In this document: positions 11,986-24,028 of the stretch, piece by piece | Position numbering within the stretch: position 1 is the stretch's first letter | Layout of the letters: every line of letters starts with the position of its first letter | Assembly: GCA_036417435.1 (NCBI GenBank) | Contig: CM070901.1 | Coordinates: forward strand, 52,545,001 to 52,609,000 | DNA from: Inia geoffrensis | Lineage: Eukaryota; Chordata; Mammalia; Artiodactyla; Iniidae | Reading direction: 5' to 3' | DNA length: 64,000 nucleotides | Translations under genes and position numbers: made by a program | Notes under the pieces: model-generated | What the model saw: the letters and a program-made list of their open reading frames with translations, nothing else | The model's database searches: none | Told to the model about the DNA's origin: nothing

Positions 11986-13260
11986 TTAACCACTTACTGT
12001 ATGAAGAAATAAATGAAACAGAAATTTTACTCCTTATGAGCAGAAGAGCAGGACTCTACACACGGGAGTGGTTAGGAAAGCCTCCAGAAGGTCCACTTTG
12101 GTTAAACTCCCCGCCTTTTCCTCCTCCTTCCCACCAGCTGATCATCCAGGCTTTATGTGAAGCCCCAGGGGATGGACTGCCCCGTCTCTGCTGTGTTCCT
12201 GACACTGTGCTCAGGATTCACGAGGCCTGACCCAAAGGAAAATTGCATGAGAACTCATTTCGGTGGGTGTATGTGCTAAGGTTGGAAAGAAAGAACTTTC
12301 CACCAAACCTCATAACAGTCACAGGGTTCAGAGTCCAGAGGAGCAAGTTCAGAAAGGGAGACCTCTGAAGTAGCCAAGGACTAAGACCAGATATCTCTTT
12401 GGGCTTCTGGGACTGGTGGCTGATGGTCAGCCTGGAGGCACCATAAGCATTTTGTGTTAAGAGATGGGTACAGAATAACAGCAGGAAACAGCTGACTTAG
12501 GAAGTCAGAGAATTTGGGGTATAAGAAGGGTGCTGGGAAGGCTTATTTCCCAAAGGTCCTGAGGTGATTCTGAGCAGCTCTTTCTAAGCTCCCATGACTG
12601 GAGAGCCAGTCCACAGATGTCTCCCCTGCTTTCTTTCCTCCCCGACCTTCTCCAAGTGGTTGAGAGGAAGAATCAGGGATTTGGGTTAGACCTGAGTTGG
12701 GTTCAGACTCTGCCCCTCCCACTTACATGACCTCAAGCTAATAACAAACTTGTCTAAATCTCAGCTTCTAGATCTTAAAAGAGGCAACTTCTACAGTTTA
12801 TGTTTGTAGGGTGTGTAAAGTGATGCTTAGAACACATTAATTCTCTGGGAATCTGGGTTGGAAAATTCTTCCTCACTGTCATGTGACACTTCAGCACTCA
12901 TTAATCAAGAAGATGCAGAGATCCCTAGTGAAATATGCCTATAACTAATATTATCCATATTTTTACAAAGGAGGAAATTGAAGTAACCAGGAGTTCTGGT
13001 TGGACTGTAAGTCCCAGTGACCCACATCTCACATGCATTTTGGAAGAGAGCCAGGATCTTGAAGCCAATTCCCTCTCACTCCTCAGTTCCTTCGCATTTC
13101 CCAGGGTTATAACTTTGACTTCCCATTACGTCCACATTAACACCTTTGAAGGTACTGACCTTTTCTCAAAGGTCTCCTACTGTTCCATGTCATCCCCAGG
13201 CCCTAAGTGTACAGGAACAAGAAGCTGAACACCTTCCCTGTGCATAAGCACTGTATATAT
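11986..13260. other. Mostly unique DNA before the minisatellite
   Basis: Only a weak MIR at 12.67 kb was recognised. No exon-like frame with splice signals and no other motif was seen. Confidence 0.5.
12668..12800 (+). repeat. MIR fragment
   Basis: AATCAGGGATTTGGGTTAGA, GGTTCAGACTCTGCCCC and CATGACCTCAAGC follow the MIR order. Confidence 0.65.
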
Positions 13261-13422
13261 GTGTATATATACATATACGTGTATATATACATATACGAGT
13301 ATATATACATATACGTGTATATATACATATACGTGTATATATACATATACGAGTATATATACATATACGTGCATATATACATATACATGTATATATACAT
13401 ATACGTGTATATATACATATAC
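13261..13422 (+). repeat. 18-bp minisatellite, nine tandem copies
   Basis: Nine consecutive 18-bp units of the form GTGTATATATACATATAC. Units 3 and 6 start GAG, unit 7 starts GTGC, and unit 8 starts ATG. The GTG-GTG-GAG order repeats at units 1-3 and 4-6, a 54-bp higher-order period. Because 18 is a multiple of 3, all frames stay open and give MYIYTY-like hexapeptide repeats; these are not genes. Confidence 0.95.
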
Positions 13423-13502
13423 ACACACAGTGTATGTATATATGTATATATAGTGTATGTATATATATTATATATGTGTATGCATATATATTTGTGTATA
13501 TA

Positions 13503-13545
<43 letters not shown>
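13423..13545 (+). repeat. AT/GT-rich simple repeat next to the minisatellite
   Basis: ACACACAG, then variable TGTATATATG blocks, TGTGTGTGTG and a pure (TA)n run at about 13516-13541. It likely arose by slippage from the same seed as the 18-bp array. Confidence 0.9.
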
Positions 13546-13546
<1 letters not shown>

Positions 13547-14104
13547 AATTTATTTCTTATAACAATGTAGGTATCATCTGTCTCTCTTCTCCTCTCTTTC
13601 TATTAAGATTAGAAAACCGAGGGCCAAGGAGGTAAAGTAACTTGCCAAAAGCCAACATTGGAACTGTGTCATCCAGCCCAGCTCGGCCCTTCAGGGATAC
13701 CTCCCATGCTCAGGAACAATGAGGGAGTTGAGAGTGGAGTAGAAAGACAAGGGCAGACTACTGCATTCCATACCAAGGTGTCAGCAGGATGGTCAGATCT
13801 TCAACTCAGTTTGGGATTTGGTAGGCACAGAATTCTGCACCTAATTGCTGTCCATGAATCATCTTTGTCAGGTTGTTTTGCTAAGCATAATCTGCCTTTA
13901 AGTACAGCAAAATCTTTCAGAGGTTCAGGTGGTCATTATAATAAATTCTCTGATGAGTAAGGGGCAATGATCCCAGGCCCTCATGTATAGGAGAGAATCC
14001 TCAGGCACTGAGGTAGCATGGCTCCTGAACAGGTTATGTCTGCTGGAGCTGTCATTCCTCCCGGGCATAAATTTCCAGAGCCTCACTACTGAAGGAGAGG
14101 CTGA

Positions 14105-14356
14105 TAGAGCAGTTAACAGGGTAGGTTCTAGAGGCAGATTGCCTGGGTTCAAATCCCACTGCATCACTTCCTAACTCTGGGATCTTGAGCAAATTATTAG
14201 CCTCTCAGAATATCAATTTCATTTTCAGTGAATGGGAATAATAAAAGTGTCTGACTTATGGCTTGTTCTGAGAAATGAATGAGTTAGTACATATTACAAA
14301 TAAAATGTAGAGTCATGCCTGGGAAATAGCAAATGCTTAACAAATTATGGCTATTA
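14105..14356 (+). repeat. Nearly complete MIR
   Basis: All parts are present in order: the tRNA-like head (AGCAGTTAACAGGGTAGG), the B-box-like GGGTTCAAATCCCA, the core, GTGAATGGGAATAATA, and the tail GCAAATGCTTAACAAATT. Confidence 0.85.
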
Positions 14357-14848
14357 TACCAAACACATCTCCAGCCTCTAAGATATCCCCACCGTTAGTG
14401 ATTCCCCCAACTCGGCACTCTGTTCATTCTCTCCTTGGGCAATTTAATTAGTAGTAGATCTGGCCTGCAATATCACCTTTTTCCAGTAGCTGTTGCTCAC
14501 TCCCTTATGGCAATGTTTTCCATATCAAATTAAGCAACATATTAAGTTCAGCAACAAATTAAATTTAAATAAATAAAAGTTTCAAGGTCCAGGCATATTG
14601 GAAATATTTGGTTAAACAAAGTTGAAACGATTTCTTTATTGCAGAACTTTTCGGATCTTCTAACATGCTACGTGTATTGAAAACCTACAATTGTGTATGA
14701 GGGGATGGGTGTAAGAGGGGAAAGTACTCTGTTCCCCAACTTTTCCAAGCACAGATGCTTTTATTCTACATGACACCCACTAACTACTTAAAGGACATTA
14801 AAGTTCTACCAAACCAAGTTGGGTAACATTTCATTTGGATTGCCTTAA

Positions 14849-15007
14849 AATGGTGTTTCTCAAAATGTGGTCTCTATATTACCTGCCTGTTAAAATGCAG
14901 TTTTCTGAATTTCACACAAGACCTACAGAATCAGACTCTGAAATCAGGCCTGAAGATTTTGCATTTTAACAAGTTCTCCAGGTGCACATTAAATTTCGAG
15001 AACCGTG
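14849..15007 (+). mobile_element. MER20-like hAT-Charlie DNA transposon remnant
   Basis: Begins GGTGTTTCTCAAAATGTGGT and ends TTCGAGAACCGTG, related as inverted terminal repeats. The internal phrases CTACAGAATCAGACTCTG and CATTTTAACAAG match MER20 as I remember it. Ancient and non-autonomous. Confidence 0.8.
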
Positions 15008-16911
15008 GCCTTAAAGAAAACACTTCCCTAATTTTGGAATTCTATACATTTGAAATCCTGAATACTAAATTTCCTTAATAGGAACAATACTTGTTAACTT
15101 CCCAGAAGTCCCTATATTAATGAAAAGTGTATACTGTGGTATAAATAGTGAGGTTTGTTTGTTGGTTTAATTGCGTAAACAGTAAAAGTTTTCCCTGTGC
15201 TAGGTATTGTGCCAAGGAGCTGGGGATACAATGATAAAGATGACTCAGATCCTGCCTTCAAGGTGTTTACAGTCTATAATTAAGAAGGGAACTGGGGACA
15301 CTTAGCCTCTTGCCTGGAATCATTGTAGGGCCTTGGCCGCAGTCACCATAGTAGTCGAGTTCACATAGGATACGGGGGTAGGGGGCTCCTTCTAGGAATT
15401 AAAGTAGGGAGAGGAAGAATTAATTTCTCTCTTACATGGCTCAGTCACAAATGAAGATGTTTTTTGGTTTGTTTTTGATATACTGGGGAAAAAATGCAGT
15501 AGGAAACAGGACAAAGAAGGCAAATGAAGCAAAGGATGAGGGCGGGAAGTAAGGGGAGAGGAAACCTAATAGCGATATGGATTAGGGGGAGGGGAAAAAA
15601 ACCCAAAAAACCCTGCTGACTCTGTTCAGTTTAAGGTGAGAAATAACAGGATTAGAATGTCAAATTGCTGAGTCCTGCAGACCTGAACCATAAACCTTCT
15701 CTGAGCTGTTCAGCGTTTTTCCTCTGCAGTCACTAATTAAATATTCCCTTGAAATAAAATAAAATAAAATGGCTTTTTTTTTTTTTTTGAGTCCAATAGA
15801 AGGCATATTATGAGGCTATAATGGGGCCAGGTATCTGGCTGACCTACACAGGCGTGAACGTGGGAAGGATCTACCAGAGGGACATCAGGACAATAGAGGG
15901 CTTATCTCTGTCTTAAACTTTTCATAATCACTCCTTATTTCATGTGAAACTTTTATAGCCATTTATTTTCACATGTAGTCTCTTTGTCCTAACTAGCAGT
16001 AACCGAAAATATGTGGAATTCCCCGTTGTTATTTATGCAGAGCTATAAGCCAGAGGATCCTAAAGGACATTATAAGTAATATTTGAAGTCTAAAAATCAT
16101 CCACGTGTCCAATGGGAAAATTGAGCAGAAAAAGCTCAGGAGTTGCCCCAAATCAGGGTGGCTCAACGATTCAGTGTCCTTTGCACTAGTCTCCTCTCTT
16201 ATCCAGATAATATCTTTATAATAAACTGTCTACATTCTTGCACATAAAGCTTGCTATATTGGTAGATGCCTCAGTCTCTTCTCACTCAAGACAACACAGT
16301 GTCTGTGCCCCAAGCTCAGTCACTGATATGTTTATGATCAAATATCCAGCACCTGAGGCCACAGTGAGTCCATTTTCCATTTCACTTTGCTCTCCTGTGA
16401 GGAGCAGGTCTGCCACTAAATAAGAATTTAAATAACTAAAGTCCTAACAGAGTTGTCACTGGCCCTGTATTCTTCTGTTGTGTGCCTGAGCAAAATCTAT
16501 CGTGACTCTATATGCATATGGCATGTGTCAACTGTTTTAAAATTAGCCAATTTTCCTAAGCATAAAAATGGATTTTTGTCCTATCACATGAACCATGTAT
16601 CACAGAAACAAACCAGCTTTTGTTGTGGCTTTCCTTTTCTTTCCAAAATGCATTAAGTCTTTTTAAGTAATTGCTAAATACATTTCACTCACTGCATTTT
16701 TGAGGTACATTTAAAGAAACCAAGCAGAGGAAAAAAAAGTCTCATACAGTGCTGTCACCTGGAGAGAAATATAGTTCATTATCAAGCCAACCACGCCTAA
16801 GAGGCTGGGTTGCTACTTATGAGTAATAAATACCTCATATGTATGCTGCCCTGCACTGAAAATTTGGGGTAGTGCAAAAATAATTAAAAATATAAAAAAT
16901 AAGATGATAAA
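15008..16911. other. Unique DNA with one weak L2/MIR-class trace
   Basis: 15195-15290 (GTGCTAGGTATTGTGCCAAG, GGGGATACAATGATAAAGAT) is an ancient LINE/SINE-class trace. A (AAAAT)n run at 15753-15770 adjoins a poly-T stretch of 17. The remainder, including 15.85-16.9 kb, shows nothing recognisable. Confidence 0.5.
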
Positions 16912-17150
16912 GAACTGTCACTTATTGAGCACTCTATGTACCACACATTATAGGAAGTGCTAATTCTGCATCATTTCATTTCATACTCAAAACTATTCCA
17001 TGATATGAGTACAGAATATACCCATTTTACAGATGTGGAAACTGAGGCTTACATAGTAACTTGGCAAGCAACTTGTCACGGTCACATAGCTAGCACATGG
17101 GCAGAGCTTGCCAATGACTTGAACCCAAGTTAGTAGTCCCTGAGCCTATT
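16912..17150 (-). repeat. MIR, antisense
   Basis: CACTTATTGAGCACTCTATG, CATTTTACAGATGTGGAAAC and GGTCACATAGCTAGCACATG are present in reverse MIR order. Confidence 0.85.
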
Positions 17151-17792
17151 CTCCCCATGACTAGGTCATCTCATCTGTAACTGAAAGCACATTAAAATTC
17201 TACAGACATGGTATTGAGGTATCAGTGGGCATCTGGGCCAATTCTTGCACTGCTGGTTTCTTAACAAAGGTTCTAGGGGTGTTGTCCTAGGCTCAGTTGC
17301 CTTGGGTTTCTCTCAGTCAAATAAATCCCCATTTAGCTTTGGAGAAGGAAGAGGAGGAGATGAGGTGTCTTATGTTCTCCCACCACCAGCACAAGGCACT
17401 GTTTTTAAGGACTGTGGATTAGAGCAAGCCTTTGGGAAATTCTGCTTGAGCCCCTGCATAATGCCTCCAAACCTCGCTAAGATCAGGAGTGATGCAGCAA
17501 ATGTACTGAATAGGCAGCTGTTGGTACGGTCCCTTTTGAGGGGCCTACAGTTCCTCTCAAAAGGGAAAAACACCAGTCTCCTGCTTGGGTTAAAATCTGT
17601 GAATTTATGTTTCGAAATGCTCAAGTGTTAATTGAGAGGGCAGCACATTAAATCATTATTAGTCATTAATACTTCAGCACAAATTAGTTGATCAGGTTAC
17701 TCAGAGGTGTCAAGGGCCCTGAGGAAAAGATATTTTGATGGAGGTGGTGGGGCAGGGAGGGAGGGAAGGCGGAAGGACCAAAGTATTGCTTC

Positions 17793-17830
<38 letters not shown>

Positions 17831-18639
17831 CCTCCGTTGTCCCTTTGGAGCTTGCCAGGACTGTACTTACAGGTAAGTGTTTTAACAAAGGTTCCAGCCA
17901 CTCCTCAGCATTCTCCAGGCAAGAACCTCGCCTGCGCCTCAAGGCCGGGGGCTTGTAACACAGCCTTCTGCCTCTAGGGGTCTCCAGTGCCTCGAGGCTT
18001 CAGGAGGATGCTGACCTTGCCTTGCTCTGTTACCCTGCAGGGCTCAAATCCCAAAAGGCCAAGGTTGCGGAAAGCGGAAGAGGCGCGTGCGGGGAGCCCC
18101 CGAGGACCCCATCACCCGCCGGAGCACTGCTCATCCACCTCCCTTGCTCCTGCCCGCTAAATGGCTGAACACCGAGTGAGGGGGAGGCAGAAATTAACTG
18201 CCCCCGCCCTCCTTAATGAGTGCTTAAGCATTCTTATACCTCAAGGGGATTCCAAGGACTTCCCTCCGCAGACCCACCCCACACACTTCCTGGAAGCCCC
18301 ATCTCCAGGCTACCAGACTCCACCAGAGCGCCAATCGCCCCTGGCTCAGCCCGGGCTCACGATGCTATACAAGGCCCCCCGGAGTAAGGGACAAAGCCGG
18401 GTCCCCCCTGCCCTGACGGCCAGACTTCCTGAGGCTGGGGCCGCGGAAGGGAAAGGACAGTGAGGGAGGACCACAGCCTGGCTCCTGGGACACCTGAGTG
18501 CCCTATGAAAGCAGAGCCATTGAGGGTCCAGAGAGAGTTCTTCTGAAAATCTCACAGCAAAGGAGTATTGGAAAAAGTAAGAAACTTTGAGAGAGGCACT
18601 GTTCCTCTCCATACGTGCTTGAATACGTTGCAGGGGTTG
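17151..18639. other. Unique DNA with candidate regulatory AT-rich block
   Basis: The stretch 17625-17695 is packed with homeodomain-type cores (TTAATTG, CATTAAATCATTATTAG, CATTAATAC, AAATTAG). A modestly GC-rich stretch with some CpGs (18050-18450) follows, but it lacks promoter motifs and its 100-codon frame is not protein-like. Confidence 0.45.
17794..17830 (+). repeat. (CA)n microsatellite
   Basis: Uninterrupted run of about 17 CA dinucleotides, within a unique region that has a purine-rich GGGAGGGA block on its left. Confidence 0.95.
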
Positions 18640-18885
18640 GTGGCAAGGCCCTGGCTCTCTAACACATCCTATGACTGGGGTTTAAATCCCGGCTCCACTA
18701 GTCACTCTAGCTGTGAGATCTTGGATAATTGACTTAACCTCTCTGTAATTTTTTTCATCTTCAAAATGGGAATAATGGTATCTATCTCATAGGCAGTGGT
18801 TAGAACGGACTTAAAGATCCCACAGCTGGTACATTCAGTGCCTAGCACTGGACCTGACACACAGCAGACGTTTGTTCATAGGCAT
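18640..18885 (+). repeat. MIR
   Basis: GGTTTAAATCCCGGCTCCAC, AGCTGTGAGATCTTGGATAA, CTTCAAAATGGGAATAATGG and GTGCCTAGCACTGG. Confidence 0.85.
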
Positions 18886-19667
18886 TGAATTTCAAGCATC
18901 TTCAGTCACTGAGAACATGGAGAACAAGAGGGATTTGTCCTAGGCTCCCTGAACTTCACAGGTGCGTCGGCATTGATGAGAGTCTATTTGAAATCAATTT
19001 TAGTATGTCACCTGTTATTGTAAATGAATCACAAGTCTTGCTTTTGAAAGGAATTCTGTAGTATGGTGGCTTTCAATGTGTTTTTGAACAGCCTTTAGGT
19101 TCCAAGGAGGTGTCTCAGGGACCACTTGCAGGTGAGGAAAGAGCCATGCGACAGGTGACGGAGCTCCAGGACCCCAGGCCTGCTTCAGTCAGGGAGGTCT
19201 GCTTTTATCTGCTTCATATATTGGAGTTCTAGGTAAGAATTTATTTGATTAGAGTCTTCTACTGCTTTTTAAAAAGGTTAGAACCACTGCTAATATACCC
19301 TTGTGTAATTCAGGGAAACCTTTCCTCCAAGCCTAAGGACACTCAACTCTTATTTGTTTTGCAAGCCTGCTCTTTTGAAAATGGAGTACACCCGTATTGA
19401 GAAAGAGGCACTGAATATTGAGAAATATTCATCCCACACATCTTAAGTACCCAATATGTGTAAAGCATTGCAATTGACACTTTGCAGCTTTTTTGAATGA
19501 GCACCAACATTTTGGGCCTGCTCCAGAAATACCCTGAGGGTAAGAATGCTTCCATCCCCTTCCTAACCAATATAGCCTAGACCTCCGAGCAGTTAACCTC
19601 ACCTTGACCACAAAGGTGCCCTTTGCCCTGGACATAACCTAAGACAATAATCACATTGAAAGCCCTG

Positions 19668-19895
19668 TGTCGAAGAGCATGGGCTTTGGGATCTGACAGA
19701 CCTGAGTTCAAATATGAGCTCTGCCACTTCCAAGCTGTGTGACCTCGGGTTATTTAATGTCTCTGAACTTTAATTTCTTCATCTATAAACAGAAGATAAC
19801 AACCCTTCTCAGAGGGTTGTTAGGTGATTAAATGAGCAATGCCTGGAGAGCACTTAGCATGGTGCCTGGCATATGGTAACCACTGCCAGGTAGTT
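19668..19895 (+). repeat. MIR
   Basis: AGAGCATGGGCTTTGGGATC, GAGCTCTGCCACTTCC, AGCTGTGTGACCTCGG, GATTAAATGAGCAATGC and GTGCCTGGCATATGG. One of the best-preserved MIR copies here. Confidence 0.88.
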
Positions 19896-20029
19896 CTGGA
19901 TGCACTGGCATCCAACAGCAAATACCCAAGCTAGTACCTGACTCTCACTGACCACAACTAAATGCCATCACTGCTCTCCGTGGAAGTCACTGTCTTATGA
20001 GCTTTAATACTTGGGGACACAAAAACAGC

Positions 20030-20270
20030 AGCTGCCTTTTGCTGAATGTCTATTTTGTGGCGGGTACTTTGCCGATATTTTTCAATCGTTGCCTTTAACT
20101 GTCATGATGTTTGTGTTTCATGATGTACGGGGCTATCCTCTCCATTTTACTAGATGGGGATACTGAAGCTCAGAGAGGTTGTGTAATGTATCCAGGGTCA
20201 CACAGCTAGTGAGTCACCAAGACTAGACTGAAGCCCAAGTTTGTCTGACCCAGAAATCAGGGTACTTTTC
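20030..20270 (-). repeat. MIR, antisense
   Basis: TTGCTGAATGTCTATTTTGT, CTCCATTTTACTAGATGGGG, GCTCAGAGAGGTTG and GTCACACAGCTAGTGAGTC. Confidence 0.82.
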
Positions 20271-20324
20271 TACCACCCTTGTTGACTCTCAGAACTTTCC
20301 TGTGTGGAAGGCAGAGGGCATGGT

Positions 20325-20480
20325 GCAGGGACAAGAGCCCAGGGTTGAATGTCAGCTGCTCTGGGCCTTGTCTTCCTCAATTTCTGCCTGTAAACAGGAA
20401 TGATACTTACTTCATAATGCTGTGATAAAACTTAAATGAGATAACATAAGTAAAAGCAAGCCTAGTACAGTTTTTTTCAT
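20325..20480 (+). repeat. MIR
   Basis: GAGCCCAGGGTTGAATGTCA, CCTGTAAACAGGAATGATAC and AACTTAAATGAGATAACATA. It lies head to tail against the antisense MIR just before it. Confidence 0.7.
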
Positions 20481-21279
20481 AAAGTAGGCTTAGGATATAT
20501 ATTAAATAGGTATGAACTTGCCCCACCCATGTTTTATCTGCTCTCCAAGTCATTTCTTTTTTTAACCTTACCAGAAATATTCATAGAGAAGATACATATT
20601 TATGTATGTGTATGTATGTGGAGTGTTGCATGTGAATATACATGTGTGTATATGTATATATACATATATGAGAAAAATTACAGTGCAAACTACCATCCAG
20701 CTCAACTGTCAGCATCTCAGAAGCACCCCCAGACTGTATGCCCCTCCCTGATGAATTCCCATTTCTCCCTCCAGACCAATTCACTTTTCATCTTGTTAAA
20801 AAATAATTTTCTTTTCCCCTTTCGCTCATGCCTCTGAGTTGTCTCCAGCCTCTTTGCTGTGCCTGTGCCTGTCGCTTCACCAAGGCTCTGAGTGACACGT
20901 CATTCATGGGAGAGAAGTGAAATAAAGTGGTTCAGCAGAGCAGGGACGCACATGCGTACGCGTGTGTGTGTGTGTGTCCACACCTCCTACCTCTTTGGAG
21001 AGCAGCAAACCAGACATCTAGTGAGATATGTCTTAACCCCAAAGAACAGAAGGGACAAGTGGACTGATGGGAGAGAGGTTTGCTAACGTGAGCAATTTGC
21101 TGCTCCCTAAGACATCCCCCCCACCCCACCCCCGGGCCACTGAGTCTTGTACCTTCTGCAGTAGGGGATGATCGTCACGGCAGCTAGAACTCTGCTTACA
21201 CTGAGTCCACAATTTCTCTTCTTTAGATCCCCAGATCCTACCCCACCCTGGGATTTCTACCTTCCTCGACTGACAAATC

Positions 21280-21850
21280 AGTTTCCAACTTAAATGTTCC
21301 CTTCTCAAAGAGACCTTCCCTGACCACCACCGCAATCACTCTCTCCTACTACACTCAATTTTGATACTTTTCTTCATATTAGTACCTGAGATTATCTCAT
21401 TTGTCTACATGTTCCTCTTTATGGAAATCATACTAATAAACAATGTGAACTCAGGATCTAAACTGGGTTAGAATGTCAGCCACTCCACTTACTAGCTTGA
21501 ACAAATTGTTTAACCTTGCTGGGCCTCCAATTCATCTGTCAAATGGGAATATAGGATTTATTAAAAGGGGAATTATAGAATCATTATGTGAAGGAAATGA
21601 GTTAATGTATGTAAAGCCTTCAGTATAATGCCAGACACATAAGTACTACTAAAGTGTGCTTAAAGCACTCCTATTATCAGCTATGTCAATAATAATCATT
21701 ATTCTAATTATCCTCCTATCTACACTCTAGAATGTAAGCATCCTGACGGCAGGGCTTTTCTCTGTTGTTCACTGTAGAATATCCAATGCCTAAGAAGAGT
21801 ACCTGGCACATGTTCATAATATACTGAATAAACAGTTCTTGACAAATATG
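21280..21850 (+). mobile_element. L2 LINE 3' end split by a MIR
   Basis: The left half (21280-21438) carries GACCTTCCCTGACCACC and the right half (21700-21850) carries 'AGAATGTAAGCATCCTGACGG' and CAGGGCTTTTCTC. Together they form one ordered L2 3' end. A MIR in the same orientation lies between them. Confidence 0.7.
21440..21695 (+). mobile_element. MIR SINE nested in L2
   Basis: MIR order is intact: AACTCAGGATCTAAACTGGG, then the tRNA-related CCACTCCACTTACTAGC, CTGTCAAATGGGAATA and a GAAATGAGTTAATGTATGTAA segment. Confidence 0.75.
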
Positions 21851-21914
21851 TCTGAGAACCCCAATCCCAACCCTGCCTCTGAGTGCAGGACAGGGCCATA
21901 TAAACAAATCACTA

Positions 21915-22690
21915 CAATGTGGTGGCTATAGTACAAAAACAGAGTCTGAGTGAGTTGTGCGGGGGTGTAAACGAGGAGACAATTAATTCCTTCCCAGAGT
22001 CTCAGGGAGACTTCACAGAGGAGATCACCCTTACAGTCTTAAAGCTCGATAACCCTCAGGAAACAGAGAACAGGGCAAGGGAATGTTCTCCAGAAAAGCA
22101 ACATAGCACATCTAACAGCCTCGGAATACTGAGGGAACTGCCTGTAGTTTAGGTAGCTGGGGCAAGCAAGGGGAAATGGAGAGATGCAAGAAGCTGCCAG
22201 ACCAGCTCGTGAAGGGTCTCCTGCTTGTGATGCAAAGAAACTTGGGTTTTTTTCTGACAGTAGTGAGGAGTCATTGCAGAACCACAGGAAAGGAAGGAGC
22301 ATAATCAAATTTACCGGTTTGAAAGATCATCCCAGCTGCAACGAGGAGACTGGGTTGGCTAGTCCTCAAAAGAGAAGACAGGGAGACCAAGTACTGGGAA
22401 AGTCCAAGTGAGAGGGGTGAGAGCTGACGAGGGAGGGGAGGGAGGGAGGGAGGGAGAATGGCTTTGAGAAATCATCAGGAGGTAGAGCTTGTCACTGGGG
22501 ATTGATTGGATGTGAGGGGCTGTGTGAGACAAAGCAGAGCCCAGGACAACTGTATTTCTTAATTTCGTCGCTGGGCGATTGGTTGTCCCATTAACCAAAG
22601 CAGAGAATTTGGAGAGGGGAATCATTTTATGTGTGAAATGGGGACATAACGAGTTCACCTTTGGACATTTTAATCTTGGCGATCATCAAA
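21915..22690 (+). repeat. Ancient interspersed repeat, L2-class (tentative)
   Basis: The ordered phrases GAAACTTGGGTTTTTTTCTG, ATTGCAGAACCACAGGAAAG, AAAGATCATCCCAGCTGC and GGGAGACCAAGTACTGGG resemble the mammalian 'identify-and-replace' L2-like remnant seen again at 33.08-33.29 kb. A (GGGA)n run is embedded at 22428-22456. The class is tentative. Confidence 0.45.
22428..22456 (+). repeat. (GGGA)n simple repeat
   Basis: GAGGGAGGGGAGGGAGGGAG and further GGGAG units. The purine strand could form a G-quadruplex. Confidence 0.85.
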
Positions 22691-22724
22691 GTGAAGGATG
22701 TTTTGTCAACAACTAAAAGATGTT

Positions 22725-22885
22725 GACAATTGTTGAGCATCTATCATGTGCCTGGAACTGTGTTTGGCTGCTTATGTATTTTATCTCATTTAATATTTAG
22801 AACAGCGGATCGAGAGATGGGGCGTTATCATTTTTTTATAGATGATAAAACTGAGGCTCAATGAGGAACGATCCCTACTTTACAT
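22725..22885 (-). repeat. MIR, antisense
   Basis: ATTGTTGAGCATCTATCATG, TGCCTGGAACTGTGTTTGG and AAAACTGAGGCTCAATGAGG. Confidence 0.75.
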
Positions 22886-23118
22886 AGTGAACACCAAAGA
22901 ACAGTTAAGTAGACCAGTTTGATTAAGCAAGATTGAATGAAGCTCATACAAAGAGACGGATCAGAAAATAAAGTAATAAAGGTAGTTTGGGAGCAGATCA
23001 TGGAAAAATTTGAATGGAGGTATTAACCACCCCACAGGGGTGTTGTGAAAATCAGGTGAGAGAAAGCTTGTAAAGCATTTTGTAAACTATAGAATGCTGA
23101 CCAAATATGAGGAGTTCT

Positions 23119-23342
23119 GGGCTTCCCTGGTGGCGCGGTGGTTGGGAGTCCGCCTGCCGGTGCGGGGGACACGGGTTCGTGCCCCAGTCCGGGAAGATCC
23201 CACATGCCGCGGAGCAGCTGGGCCCGTGAGCCATGGCCGCTGAGCCTGCGCGTCCAGAGCCTGTGCTCCACAGCAGGGGAGGCCACAGCAGTGAGAGGCC
23301 AGCGTCCCGCAGGAAAAAAAAAAAAAATATATATATATATAT
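23119..23342 (+). mobile_element. CHR-type SINE with (AT)n tail
   Basis: Full-length SINE whose A tail has grown a TATATA run at 23327-23346. Flanked by a 14-bp duplication, ATATGAGGAGTTCT and ATATGAGGAGTTCC (23105-23118 and 23343-23356), with one mismatch. Confidence 0.93.
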
Positions 23343-23359
23343 ATATGAGGAGTTCCAGT

Positions 23360-24028
23360 TGTGGCCAAACCTTATTGCAACAAATGGTAATAAGATCATA
23401 GTGATAAGTGCATTATAGAGTTCAAATCCATACTTATTAAATAAAATTCAATCATGATGTCTTCTCCCCGTTCTTCTTACTGATAGGTCCACAACAGAAT
23501 CTCTAACATATAGCAGTGACTTTTCTTTCTCCCCATCACAACATCAACATGACTGGTTTGAAGGAGAACTCTCCCAAGAAAGACGATAATATGGTTGACA
23601 TGAGAAGGAAGAGATTTGAAAGTCAAACGGACACAGCTAATCCCAATTGGTGTGTCCTCAGACTTCGGAGTGAGACCCTAAAGATAACTAACTTGGTTAT
23701 TTCTACTGTCAGGCAGAAACACAAAAATATTAGGATAAAATCCCCAGGCCTCCTACCTGATGATTGTTTGCATGTGAACTGGGAGCAGCAATGCTCCACA
23801 AATGCTTAGGGTGGGCTGAGTCACTGTTGATAAGGTCTCCATCAAATAAGCCAACGTAAGCTATCTGTGCCCTCCTTGGCTTTCAATTTCAGAAATACAT
23901 GACCAGACACTCTCTGGGCTACTCACAATCCCTCCCTCCATGTTCTCTCTTTTTATATTTCTGGCTCCTCTTGTTTCAAGCCTCTGTCCTTTCTCCACAT
24001 TCGCTGTCACTACTCTGCAGGATTAGAC
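23360..24028. other. Unique DNA, no recognisable feature
   Basis: No repeat family, splice-bounded frame or motif cluster recognised. The 97-codon frame at 23516-23809 has no recognisable domain. Confidence 0.45.

Noticed and set aside
13177..13635. Tyr/Ile-rich repeat proteins on both strands
   Set aside because: Produced by the 18-bp minisatellite and TA repeats, whose unit length is a multiple of three.
18050..18470. Possible third CpG-island promoter
   Set aside because: Only moderately CpG-rich, lacks CCAAT/GC box arrangement and has no adjacent exon-like sequence; no known gene start expected there.
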